Shown here in pieces: positions 47,482 to 57,234 of a stretch of DNA of 64,000 nt. Below the pieces are notes generated by a model. The model was not told the origin of the DNA, made no database searches, and worked only from the letters and a program-made list of their open reading frames with translations. The number at the start of each line of letters is the position of its first letter. Position 1 is the first letter of the stretch. The DNA is from Bacillus weihaiensis (lineage in GTDB: Bacteria > Bacillota > Bacilli > Bacillales > Bacillaceae). The DNA is taken from positions 3,198,501 to 3,262,500 of the forward strand of contig NZ_CP016020.1 in the NCBI RefSeq assembly GCF_001889165.1. The letters are read 5' to 3'. Position numbers and translations under genes: made by a program.

Positions 47482-49626
47482 CTAATTGTTAGAGCTAAAA
47501 AGGGTTGGTTTCACAGATTTTATCCATTCTCCCTCCTCATTTGTCTGCGTGTTATAAGGAGCAACGTAATAGGAACGGTCAGAAAATACATTGAAGTAAG
47601 GAATTTCGTACATCCCTTCACCAGTAACAGAGCCTACCAGCTTTTGTCCTTCTTCAGAGTCTTCATACACTCTGTATTCTATTCTCTTATCGTCTTGTAC
47701 ATCCCAATTTAATGTTAGTGTAATTAGTCCGAGAGGCTTAAAGGTATATTTTGCATCCACTCTATCAATTGCTTGCATTCGGATTGGTGCCTCTAGCTCA
47801 TTCGCCTCCTCCGGTTTGACAAATGCTACATTTTGATCCACTTTTGCCGTTGATAAAATGTCCTTAAAGAGCTTTGTAGGATAAGAGCTCCCATGCTTTA
47901 AGTAATGATGTTCATCTGTTTTATCGTATCCCATCCAAAGCGCACCCACGATGTTCTCTGTATACCCTACAAACCAAGCATCCTTACTAGCTCCATTCAC
48001 CGCTTTATATGAGGTAGTTCCCGTTTTTCCTGCTAGCTCTCCATTAAAAGCTCCACTAGTTGCTGTTCCTTCTGATACAACATGTTGAAGCATTCTAGTC
48101 ATATTCCATGCTGTTTGTTCTGAATAGACTTTTTTCGGTTCAGGCTTAATAGGAGCAACCACCTCTTTGTCCTGTGTTCTCATTTCTTCAATTAAATGAT
48201 GTTCACTAAAGCTACCTTTTTCAGCAAATGCTCGGTAGGCGTTGGCCATTTGGATTGGACTTACACCTTCGGATAATCCACCAAGCGCAATAGCTAGCCC
48301 ATCGTCTTTAATAGAGATGCCTACTTCTTTCAGATAGTTTTTACTTTCATGTATACCAAGTTCTGATAATGTCCAAACAGCAGCAGCATTTTTCGAGGTA
48401 ATAAGGGCATCAAACATAGAAACCTCTCCATCATATTGCTGATCAAAATTTTGCGGTGTGTATTGACCATAAGTTAGTTTTTCATCCTTTAATAAGGAGT
48501 ATGGAGTAAATAGCCCCATTTCAAGCGCCGGCGCGTATACCGCAATCGGTTTAAATGTCGACCCTGGCTGCCTATTTATAGTCAGTCGATTTAACCCTTT
48601 TGGGACATAATCACGCCCTCCTATAGCCGCAATCACTCCACCTGTTTTATTATCTAGTAAGACAAAAGCCCCTTGTGCAAACTCATCTGTTCCAGGGAAA
48701 TATTCATTTTTCTGAAATAGCTCATAGGCTGTTTTTTGTAGTTCTGTATGAAGAGGAACAGTAATTGTATAGCCTCCTCTGAATAATTCATCATTGGATA
48801 AGGCATACTTTTCCTCTGCTTCATCCAACACCATATCCACATATGTTGCAAGCCAAGGACTTTCCTGTTTTTCATTCACTTGTAGGTGTATCGTTTTACC
48901 TTGAGTTCTAACAACCTCTTCATAGCTGATATACTCTTGGTCACCCATCAAGCTAAGAATAACGTCTCTTCTTCCCTTGCTTTTCTCAGGATGATTGAGT
49001 GGTGAATAAGTAGTTGGAGCTTTAGGGATTCCTGCCAATAACGCCCCTTCTTCAAGGGTGAGCTCTGAAACCTCTTTATTAAAATAGTAGTTTGCAGCGG
49101 ACTGAATACCATATGCCCCATGTCCAAAATAAACTTGATTCAAGTACATTTCTAACAATTTTTTCTTGCTATATCGATTTTCAAGATTGACTGCAATAAT
49201 TGCTTCCTTTGTTTTTCTTAAGATTGTTTTATCATTTGTTAAAAAGATATTTTTTGCAAGCTGCTGAGTAATAGTACTCCCCCCCTCAACCTTTCCACCC
49301 GCAAGGATATCTTTATACAAAGCTCGACCTATCGCTTTCATATCAATCCCATGGTGCTCATAAAATCGTTGATCCTCAACTGATACAAAGGCTTGCTGCA
49401 CATGATCAGGTACTTCCGCTATATCAACAAGCTCCCGATTTTCAAGGAATAGCTTCGTAATCTCCTGCCCATCTTTATCCACAAGTGTAGAAGCTGTATT
49501 CATCACTAGTTTCTTTTCATCGATGACATAATCACCCATAAGGATAATAAACAAATAGCCGACAAGACCAATCGTTACGGTTGCAATGCCTGCAACGAGA
49601 GATAAAAGAAGTTTCTTTTTCATCAC
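47482..49626 (-). CDS. pbpF: class A penicillin-binding protein (PbpF/1A-type)
   Basis: A bifunctional membrane enzyme that polymerises and crosslinks peptidoglycan. A short cytoplasmic tail and one transmembrane segment (about 7-28) precede the GT51 glycosyltransferase, with the catalytic glutamate in VEDQRFYEHHG near 90 and GGSTITQQLAKN. The transpeptidase has SxxK in GSTFKPI, SxN in TSKNAA and KTGT in AGKTGTTSYK. A fibronectin III-like tail follows. Length 714 and position next to hemE and hmoB match B. subtilis PbpF. Confidence 0.93.
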   Translation of the reverse strand: MMKKKLLLSLVAGIATVTIGLVGYLFIILMGDYVIDEKKLVMNTASTLVDKDGQEITKLFLENRELVDIAEVPDHVQQAFVSVEDQRFYEHHGIDMKAIGRALYKDILAGGKVEGGSTITQQLAKNIFLTNDKTILRKTKEAIIAVNLENRYSKKKLLEMYLNQVYFGHGAYGIQSAANYYFNKEVSELTLEEGALLAGIPKAPTTYSPLNHPEKSKGRRDVILSLMGDQEYISYEEVVRTQGKTIHLQVNEKQESPWLATYVDMVLDEAEEKYALSNDELFRGGYTITVPLHTELQKTAYELFQKNEYFPGTDEFAQGAFVLLDNKTGGVIAAIGGRDYVPKGLNRLTINRQPGSTFKPIAVYAPALEMGLFTPYSLLKDEKLTYGQYTPQNFDQQYDGEVSMFDALITSKNAAAVWTLSELGIHESKNYLKEVGISIKDDGLAIALGGLSEGVSPIQMANAYRAFAEKGSFSEHHLIEEMRTQDKEVVAPIKPEPKKVYSEQTAWNMTRMLQHVVSEGTATSGAFNGELAGKTGTTSYKAVNGASKDAWFVGYTENIVGALWMGYDKTDEHHYLKHGSSYPTKLFKDILSTAKVDQNVAFVKPEEANELEAPIRMQAIDRVDAKYTFKPLGLITLTLNWDVQDDKRIEYRVYEDSEEGQKLVGSVTGEGMYEIPYFNVFSDRSYYVAPYNTQTNEEGEWIKSVKPTLFSSNN

Positions 49627-49802
49627 GTATTCACCCCTTTATAAAGGTATTATTGTTAATAATAGGTAGGTATATGTGTAAAAGTATTAAAATTGGAAAA
49701 AACTCAGAAGGTGTTGCTATAATATAGTGAGAAATTTCTTTAATTGAAACACACTGTTTGTACACCGGTTTGAGCTTAAAGTAAAAAATAACAATGAGGT
49801 GA

Positions 49803-50318
<516 letters not shown>

Positions 50319-50324
50319 TCGTTG

Positions 50325-50352
50325 ATCCTCTGCAAAGGTGCAGGGGATTTTT
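50325..50352 (+). terminator. terminator of hmoB
   Basis: ATCCTCTGCA and TGCAGGGGAT pair (one G-U) around a four-base loop, followed by TTTTT. Confidence 0.9.
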
Positions 50353-50705
50353 CCTATCTTTCAGCTGTAACGGCATAATATAACATTCCAAGTAGCTTTT
50401 TATCCCATGGACTACAGTGTCCAATAAGATATGACAGTATTTCCTTGGAAATGACACAAGCTTTCTACAAAACATTCCCCTATTTTTCTACATCCTACTT
50501 ATGTTCATTCTCCTAAAAGCATATACATGTTTCCCCTTTATCGTAATATTTTAACATAAATCGACAAATACCGTCATGATTGAGGAATTAGATCGTATCG
50601 ACATGTTAATTTTTCTTGATCGTTTATCTTCTATTTAGAGGGGGGATTTTCTAAATCAGATCGGTAAATTCACTAATTAACTTCTGACGTAAGCCACACT
50701 CGCAG
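50353..50705. other. gap between hmoB and the anchored glucanase gene
   Basis: No gene with a ribosome site or recognisable product was found. The sequence is AT-rich and lies between two terminators of convergent genes. Confidence 0.45.
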
Positions 50706-50732
50706 AAAAAGGATTCCCTTAATAGAGAACCC
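50706..50732 (-). terminator. terminator of the anchored GH16 gene
   Basis: GGGTTCTC pairs with GGGAATCC (two G-U pairs) around TATTAA, followed on the minus strand by five Ts. Confidence 0.75.
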
Positions 50733-50752
50733 CATTAATAAACTAGATTTAA

Positions 50753-53700
50753 TTAGTTCATTCTTCTTTTTTTAACTAGTAAAAATCCACCAATTCCACA
50801 TATAAGAATACCAACTAGCAATCTCTCGAACATCCTTGTCGCTGTTTGAGGCAATTGATTTTCACCATCACCTTCTACTTTATCATAAGCTGGTACCTCA
50901 TCTGACCCATTTTTCGAATCATCACTAGTCGGAGATAGTGACTCTTTTTCTTCTGATGTTGCCGGATGGTTTTCATTGTCAGAACTAAACTCGTTGCTAG
51001 AGTCAGAGTTATCTCCTTCATTATTCATAGCATCATCATCTTGTTCTTTATCTTTTATCTCTTCCTCCGTACTCTCATCCTCTTCTGTAGGAACATCTTC
51101 TTCAGAAGCAATGGCAGGCTCGATTGAAATGTTATCCAGATATATTTTGGTTGCTGTATTCCCACCTTCAATATTACCAAGTTCAAATACAAGCTTTCCA
51201 TCATCAAATGATTGTTCTGTCATTTCAAATGTGTAGCTATATGTTGTCATTTCGTTCGTTAAGTCAAATGTTTTTGAAGGAGCAAATGGAACAAACCAAG
51301 GGTCCTCTGCTAACTCTTTTCCTATATTTACATTCAATTTCCTTGCTTCATCCACTTTTCCGTCAAACGATACTTTGTATGTCTCACCTTGTTTGAACTG
51401 AATTCCCTTTTGAAAAATTTGTGGTGAATAGGAGGTGGCTCCTGTCTTTAGTAAATCAACAACTAAAGTACCGTCATCAATAGTGGCATTTCCTTGAGCA
51501 AGCCCACTCCATTGATCACCCCACCATTGGTTCCAATGCTTTAATCCTTCATCAAACGTTCCGTTATCTAACTCTGGTGTCATTTCTTCCTCAGAGGTTG
51601 GAGGATCTTCTTGTGTTTCCTCTTCAGCCAAGGCAATTTTTACATGATCAATATAAAGATCATGTGGAACCCCACCGTATTTTCCCATTTGAAACTTTAG
51701 GTTCAATGTGTCATTTTCTGGCATCACCAACTTATATTGAACGTTTTCCATTTCCTCTGTTACATCTACAGTTTCAGAGAGATATCTTTTATATTCATTG
51801 TTTTCTAAGGAGAATATGATCTTTCGATTTAAGGTTGAACGGATATCAAAAGAAATGACATACTCTTCCCCTTCACTGAATTTCAATCCTTTTTGTTCGA
51901 GAATAACACTCCATTCTTCATTACCTTGATTCGTTATGGAAGCTTTAGCTTCACCATTTTCGTGACTAATTTGTGCGTTTGCATCAAAATGAACATAGGG
52001 TGTCCATCCATCTAGATTTTCCGTAAACTCACCGTTAAGTACCTCAGGAGCTACGAGTTTGCGATCTGTATTTAGTAATGTTACATCATCTATGAAAATA
52101 TCTCCTTGATTTCCACCTAAATAGAATATCAGCTGACCTTCACTGTCTTCATATGACTCTGGAATCAAAAACTCAACTGTTTTTTCTTCCATCTCAGTTG
52201 TTAGATTAACAGAATCTAAATGATAGCTTTGCAGCCCATCTTTCCCTCTAATATCCACTTCCAATGATCTGGATTGATCAGACTTTGCCTTAAAGGTTAA
52301 TTTATAGGTGTTCCCCTTAGCAAATTGAATTCCGCTTTGCTTCAGCTTAATATCAGACGATGTTTCGCCACCATTGATAATGGTTGCTTTAAAGTTTCTT
52401 ATTTCTTCATTTACCGATCCTAAAGCTTCTGCATTTCCTTCTGAGAGAAAGTCCCAGTACGTCATTCTATCTATCTTGCCTTGGTCAAAAGTGCCGTTAT
52501 AGATATGATTCCCATCTGGAAGTGGCTCTTTCAATACATCATGATCTTGTTGTCCCGTTATGTCTTCTACCTTAACATTCCCGATCCAAATTGGGCTTGT
52601 CCCATTTGCTCCCATATTAAACTCAAGTCTCGCTGCAAGGTCCGTTTCATGGGTCATATCAAAAGTAAAGGAATAGGTTTTCAAAGTACTCGTTAACTCA
52701 ATTGCTTCTTCATTTGAGTATTTCGTCCACCCTCGATCTGCTCCACCGGATACCTTTACCTTCATATTTCGGGTGCTGGTGGATTTTGCGTCAAAGCTTA
52801 CCTTATATGTTGCTCCCGTTGCAGCTGGTATTTGTTGGATTTTCTGCAATGACCATAGAGCATTCCCAGGATTCTCTATATCAACCTTTGCAAAAGTCTG
52901 GTCATTTAGTTGTGTAGCTGAGATTTGACCTTTTCCACCAAAACTAGGTAGTTGGACAAAATTCCAATAAGTAGAATCTAATGCTTCATCTTCTTCTATC
53001 ACTTTAGTAAAACCCTTTTCATATTGTCGGTCATAGATAAAGTTTCCGTCCTCTAATGGTTGTTTCGCATGTGGTGGTAATTCAACTTTTTCTACATTTG
53101 GCTCAACAGGAGTTTGATAGTCTCTTCCTTCGAGCTCATATACGCGGACATAATCTATTTCCATTTCACCTGGAAACGAGGTTGACTGGTCAGGATTCCC
53201 TCCATACCAGCCTCCTACAGCCAAGTTTAAAATCATGTAGAATTCTTGATCAAATGGAGCCGGAAACGAATAATTTGCTGCGTTGTTTTTGCTTTTACTG
53301 TACCAATTATCTAGCGTTTGATAGAGGTTTCCATCAACATACCAACGAATTTCACCTGGCTCCCATTCAATAGAATAGGTATGAAAGTCAGTAATTGATT
53401 CTCCCTCTGGAAAATGATATGATGCTCCCTTATATACATTATTAGGATAAACATCACCATAATGGATTGTTCCACCGATTTCATCCGTTTTCGCTCCTGC
53501 AGCTTCCATAATATCAATCTCTCCTGATGCAGCCCAACCACCATATACGTCATTTTCAGGGAGCAACCAAAATGCAGGCCAATATCCTTGCCCTTCTGGG
53601 AGCTTTATTCTCGCTTCGAATTTTCCATATTTCTTACTAAACAATCCTTTTGTTTTTAATTTAGCTGAAGTGTACTCATAAGAGCCAAATTCATCCTCTG

Positions 53701-54004
53701 TTTTCTCTTTTACCGCTTTTATTACGAGCTTCCCATCTCTAATAAAAGAATTTTCAGCCGAATCAGTGTAGTATTCAAGTTCATTGTTACCCCATCCCGG
53801 AGCAATACCGTTTCCATCTCCATCTACAATCCAATTCCCTATATCATATGTCCATTTAGATTTGTCAATGTGAGTACCATCAAACTCATCTGCCCATACT
53901 AAATTCCAATCATCTGATTGATTTTGCTCTGCATTTTCAACTGCCATTCCGGCATGAGGTAAAATAAGTAATACACATAACAAAATAGCTAGTAGTTTTT
54001 TCAA
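50753..54004 (-). CDS. secreted LPXTG-anchored GH16 beta-1,3-glucanase with four CBM modules
   Basis: An extracellular laminarinase-type enzyme fixed to the cell wall, 1083 residues. A signal peptide (1-24) follows a TTG start behind AAGGGGG; the longer frame to 54079 adds unsupported residues. The GH16 domain (about 30-290) has the catalytic motif GEIDIMEAAG near 160-168 and WPAFWLLPEND before it. Four consecutive jelly-roll modules of the CBM4/9 type follow (about 310-960), each ending near an IDDV/LDNI-type strand. Then come an acidic Ser/Glu/Asp linker, the sorting motif LPQTA (1051-1055), a hydrophobic segment and KKRR. A cre-like site lies upstream. EIDIME is the laminarinase form rather than that of lichenases. 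It probably starts glucan breakdown for the downstream operon. Confidence 0.92.
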   Translation of the reverse strand: MKKLLAILLCVLLILPHAGMAVENAEQNQSDDWNLVWADEFDGTHIDKSKWTYDIGNWIVDGDGNGIAPGWGNNELEYYTDSAENSFIRDGKLVIKAVKEKTEDEFGSYEYTSAKLKTKGLFSKKYGKFEARIKLPEGQGYWPAFWLLPENDVYGGWAASGEIDIMEAAGAKTDEIGGTIHYGDVYPNNVYKGASYHFPEGESITDFHTYSIEWEPGEIRWYVDGNLYQTLDNWYSKSKNNAANYSFPAPFDQEFYMILNLAVGGWYGGNPDQSTSFPGEMEIDYVRVYELEGRDYQTPVEPNVEKVELPPHAKQPLEDGNFIYDRQYEKGFTKVIEEDEALDSTYWNFVQLPSFGGKGQISATQLNDQTFAKVDIENPGNALWSLQKIQQIPAATGATYKVSFDAKSTSTRNMKVKVSGGADRGWTKYSNEEAIELTSTLKTYSFTFDMTHETDLAARLEFNMGANGTSPIWIGNVKVEDITGQQDHDVLKEPLPDGNHIYNGTFDQGKIDRMTYWDFLSEGNAEALGSVNEEIRNFKATIINGGETSSDIKLKQSGIQFAKGNTYKLTFKAKSDQSRSLEVDIRGKDGLQSYHLDSVNLTTEMEEKTVEFLIPESYEDSEGQLIFYLGGNQGDIFIDDVTLLNTDRKLVAPEVLNGEFTENLDGWTPYVHFDANAQISHENGEAKASITNQGNEEWSVILEQKGLKFSEGEEYVISFDIRSTLNRKIIFSLENNEYKRYLSETVDVTEEMENVQYKLVMPENDTLNLKFQMGKYGGVPHDLYIDHVKIALAEEETQEDPPTSEEEMTPELDNGTFDEGLKHWNQWWGDQWSGLAQGNATIDDGTLVVDLLKTGATSYSPQIFQKGIQFKQGETYKVSFDGKVDEARKLNVNIGKELAEDPWFVPFAPSKTFDLTNEMTTYSYTFEMTEQSFDDGKLVFELGNIEGGNTATKIYLDNISIEPAIASEEDVPTEEDESTEEEIKDKEQDDDAMNNEGDNSDSSNEFSSDNENHPATSEEKESLSPTSDDSKNGSDEVPAYDKVEGDGENQLPQTATRMFERLLVGILICGIGGFLLVKKRRMN

Positions 54005-54064
54005 ATGATAATCCCCCTTAGTGTGTGATTGACATGTACACTTCCTCACTTTCCACCTTTCATC

Positions 54065-54078
54065 TGTAAGCGTATACA
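54065..54078 (-). promoter_or_regulatory. cre-like catabolite-control site upstream of anchored GH16
   Basis: TGTAAGCGTATACA matches the CcpA cre consensus TGWAANCGNTNWCA with one difference. It lies about 60 bases before the TTG start, where CcpA repression is usual for extracellular glucanases. Confidence 0.6.
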
Positions 54079-54233
54079 AATTTACGCAAACAAAAACTGA
54101 CTTGCAATACTAGCTTATCTTTTTTTAAGTTTGATATTTAGGCTCCTTTTTTTATAAACGGTTTCTATATTTTAGATTTTCAGCTTATACCTCCATTAAA
54201 TTTGTAATTATTCTATGCTTTGACATTATTCCC

Positions 54234-54264
54234 CCGGAAATGACAGGATGTCCAACCGGAAATG
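54234..54264 (+). promoter_or_regulatory. direct repeat upstream of the transporter gene
   Basis: CCGGAAATG occurs at 54234-54242 and 54256-54264, 22 bases apart, about two helical turns. TTGACA-like sequence precedes it. This is the layout of response-regulator or activator sites. The transporter gene starts 82 bases further on. Confidence 0.5.
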
Positions 54265-54346
54265 TTTTCTCTCCTCTCACATCTTGTTTTATTTCTACAT
54301 ACAGTATTAAAAATTAGCTATAGGCTATTGCTGAGGGGTGTCTTAA

Positions 54347-55741
54347 ATGGCAATTGATATTACACTCATCCATTGGATCTATATATCCTTTATCCTCGCC
54401 GTCATTGGATTTATGTTATTTCGACGAGATACAACGATCGTATGTGTGGTAGGCATTCTTACACTTGCAGCCACTTCTACCCTATCCGTTAGTGCTTCTA
54501 TAACAAGCCTTTTCAACAGCTTTATCTTTGCAATTACTGAATTATTACCAACGATTTTAGTTATCTCTATAATCGTTGCTATGAGTAAAATTTTAACGAA
54601 GTCAGGTATTAATGAGGTTATGGTTGCTCCATTTTCTAAAATCATTAAAACCCCAACTACTGCTTTCTGGACAATAGGATTACTTATGATGGTCATTTCC
54701 TTCTTCTTTTGGCCATCACCGGCTGTCGCTCTAATAGGAGCTGTATTATTACCGGTTGCTTTAAGAGCGGGTCTTCCTGCACTAGGTATAGCTGTTGCCA
54801 TGAATTTATTTGGCCATGGAATAGCTCTTTCAGGTGATTATATCATTCAAGCTGCTCCAAAAATCACAGCAGATGCTGCAGGCATACCTGTTCTAGATGT
54901 AGTGAATGCAAGTATTCCACTCGTTATCACGATGGGGCTTGTGACGACGATTACCGCGTATATTATACTAATGAGAGATCTCAAAAAGAATAAAACATAT
55001 ACATCCACATCCACATGCTCATCTTCTCCGATTGAGGAAACACAAGAAGGTCTCATGTCCGAGAGAATGAAAAAGATTCTTGCCATATCTATCCCCATAA
55101 TCTTTGTTTTAGATGTTGTAGTCATGTTCACCTTAAATTTACAGGGTGGTGACGCCACTGCATTAATTGGAGGTACAGCTTTACTCATTTTAGTCGTGAC
55201 AACATGCTTTGCACACAAAAAAAGAGGACTCGAAGAAACAACAGGTTATTTAATTGAAGGCTTCCAATTCGGCTTTAAAGTATTCGGACCTGTCATACCA
55301 ATTGCAGCATTTTTCTATTTAGGAGATGCAGGATTTTATTCAATTGTAGGTGATTACCTTCCTGAAAATTCTGAGGGGATCGTGAATGATTTAGGGGTTG
55401 CACTTGCAAATGGTGTGCCTCTAACGAAAGAGGTTGGCGTCATTACCTTAACTGGTGTAGGTGTCATTACCGGTCTAGATGGATCCGGTTTTTCAGGGAT
55501 CTCACTTGCAGGTTCCATCGCCCAGCTTTTCTCAACTGCAATTGGTGCTAGTACAGCTACCTTAACCGCCTTAGGTCAAGTAACGGCAATTTGGGTAGGA
55601 GGAGGAACACTAGTCCCTTGGGCTCTCATTCCAGCTGCTGCTATTTGTGGAGTTGATCCTTTTGAACTTGCAAGAAAGAACCTTCTACCTGTCTCTATAG
55701 GATTGGTCATTACGACAATTGTTGCTATGTTTTTGGTTTAG
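54347..55741 (+). CDS. putative polytopic membrane transporter (YhfA-like)
   Basis: A 464-residue integral membrane protein with about eleven to twelve hydrophobic segments and a polar central loop (about 210-240) with RDLKKNKTY. ATELLPTILVISI-like and SPAVALIGAVLLP stretches place it in the ion transporter superfamily; position after the hem-pbpF-hmoB block suggests an orthologue of B. subtilis YhfA, by recall only. The substrate is unknown. It diverges from the anchored glucanase and faces the GH30 gene, so a role in uptake of a glucan product is possible but unproven. It starts behind GAGGGG. Confidence 0.7.
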   Translation: MAIDITLIHWIYISFILAVIGFMLFRRDTTIVCVVGILTLAATSTLSVSASITSLFNSFIFAITELLPTILVISIIVAMSKILTKSGINEVMVAPFSKIIKTPTTAFWTIGLLMMVISFFFWPSPAVALIGAVLLPVALRAGLPALGIAVAMNLFGHGIALSGDYIIQAAPKITADAAGIPVLDVVNASIPLVITMGLVTTITAYIILMRDLKKNKTYTSTSTCSSSPIEETQEGLMSERMKKILAISIPIIFVLDVVVMFTLNLQGGDATALIGGTALLILVVTTCFAHKKRGLEETTGYLIEGFQFGFKVFGPVIPIAAFFYLGDAGFYSIVGDYLPENSEGIVNDLGVALANGVPLTKEVGVITLTGVGVITGLDGSGFSGISLAGSIAQLFSTAIGASTATLTALGQVTAIWVGGGTLVPWALIPAAAICGVDPFELARKNLLPVSIGLVITTIVAMFLV

Positions 55742-55758
55742 TAGATCAAGAGATATAG

Positions 55759-55883
55759 AAAAAGGCTGTGACAAAACAAAGAGCCACGCACCATACGATC
55801 CAATCTATTGTGCGCACTAGATCAATTAGTGCGTATACATAGTTGTGACGGTAAGGTGCCTGGCACTTCTGTCCCAGCCTTCC
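55759..55883 (-). repeat. dispersed palindromic repeat, long form (copy D)
   Basis: The outer arms AAAGGCTGTGACA and CTGTCCCAGCCTT pair with one mismatch; inward are CCACGCACC and GGTGCCTGGCAC blocks, then a middle of about 70 bases like that of copy B, including a GCGCACTAGATC/AATTAGTGCG palindrome. It lies between the convergent transporter and GH30 genes and can terminate both. Confidence 0.85.
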
Positions 55884-55888
55884 TTTTT

Positions 55889-57217
55889 TTATATAACTAA
55901 TGTCGTAATTGAATGCTCTGGAAGATGCACACTGCTCTGCATTCCATTCACTTCAACCGTCATGTTTTCTTCCTTATCCGTTTCATTCAAAAGGACGATT
56001 GCCAATGTAGCATCTTTATTTCTGAATGCCACAGCTTGAATTGATTCAGTTGAAAGCTGGTGATGTACACGCACAGCCCCTGGTTTAATATATTTACTAA
56101 AATGACCAATATAATAATATGAACTATTATAGTGAACTTCACCCGTTTTCGTATCGACAATAATAGGGGCATCACAGAAGTTTCCTACATGATTTGGACC
56201 ACCTTGTTCATTCAGCACAATATTCCAATCAATCCAGCCTTCTAACCAATTATTTAAATCTCCTAGGATATTGCGTGCATATCTTTCTCCTGTGTGCCAG
56301 GCACCTAGTTGTACGCCACCTTCAATACAGCCTTCGGTAAATAATAGGTGCTTATCTGGAAAATCTCTATGAATTTTTGATAGATTCTCAAACTCCTCAG
56401 ATACATACCAATGCAAGCCTGTACCCCAAATGTACTTTGCTGCTTCTTTATCTGAAAGAATGACTTTTGCACGTTCATAGGCTACGTCACGATTGTGATC
56501 CCATATGACGATTTCTTTTTCACCAAGTCCTTCTTTTTCTAAAATAGGACCTAAATAATGTTTAACAAAGTCCCTCTCTTCTTCTGCTGTATAACGACAG
56601 GAATCCCAAACCTGTGTTGCTTCTGGCTCGTTTTGTACAGATACTCCCCAAATCGGAATCCCCTGTTCTTCCATTGCTTTTATATATTTTGCATAATACG
56701 TTGCCCATGCTTCACGATATTCTTCCTTTAATTTACCACCATGATTCATATCGTTATTCGTTTTCATCCAAGCAGGTGGGCTCCATGGAGATGAGAGAAT
56801 CGTTAACTCATCTCCTCTAACCTTTACAGCATCCTTTATTAATGGAAGGACCCATTTATGTTCACGTTCAATAGAGAAGGTTTTTAGTTCCTTATCGCCT
56901 TCCTCTACATACGTATAATTTTCTAAAGAAAAATCACAGCTATGAATATGCGTTCTTCCAAGAGAATACCCTAGTCCCTTTTCTTGGTCAAAATAACTCT
57001 CAATCACTTTTAATCGATCTTCCTCAGATAAATGTGATAGTGTGTAAGCAGCCGCTTCGGTAAATGCACCACCGAACCCCATTACCGTTTGATAGACTTT
57101 TGTTTGATCAATTGTTAAGGAAGCATTATGGTTCATTTCACTTTTTTGAAAAGTTTGCTCCTTCTTAGCAAAACGCTCCTCTTTATTTTGTGCTGTTTGA
57201 ATCACTTGCATGTTCAT
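55889..57217 (-). CDS. GH30 family beta-glucanase/glucosidase, cytoplasmic
   Basis: A 442-residue GH30 enzyme without a signal peptide. The fold start MGFGGAFTEAAAYTL is near residue 45, the acid/base in SVQNEPEA near 200, and the nucleophile in LFTEGCIEGG near 293, all expected for the clan. GH30 includes beta-1,6-glucanases and glucosylceramidases; in a laminarin operon beta-1,6 branch removal is the best guess. It lacks the bacterial GH30 xylanase context. The start is the ATG eight bases behind GAGG. It is the last gene of the four-gene operon, 17 bases after the phosphorylase. Confidence 0.86.
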   Translation of the reverse strand: MNMQVIQTAQNKEERFAKKEQTFQKSEMNHNASLTIDQTKVYQTVMGFGGAFTEAAAYTLSHLSEEDRLKVIESYFDQEKGLGYSLGRTHIHSCDFSLENYTYVEEGDKELKTFSIEREHKWVLPLIKDAVKVRGDELTILSSPWSPPAWMKTNNDMNHGGKLKEEYREAWATYYAKYIKAMEEQGIPIWGVSVQNEPEATQVWDSCRYTAEEERDFVKHYLGPILEKEGLGEKEIVIWDHNRDVAYERAKVILSDKEAAKYIWGTGLHWYVSEEFENLSKIHRDFPDKHLLFTEGCIEGGVQLGAWHTGERYARNILGDLNNWLEGWIDWNIVLNEQGGPNHVGNFCDAPIIVDTKTGEVHYNSSYYYIGHFSKYIKPGAVRVHHQLSTESIQAVAFRNKDATLAIVLLNETDKEENMTVEVNGMQSSVHLPEHSITTLVI

Positions 57218-57234
57218 TTCTTTCACCTCGTCGA

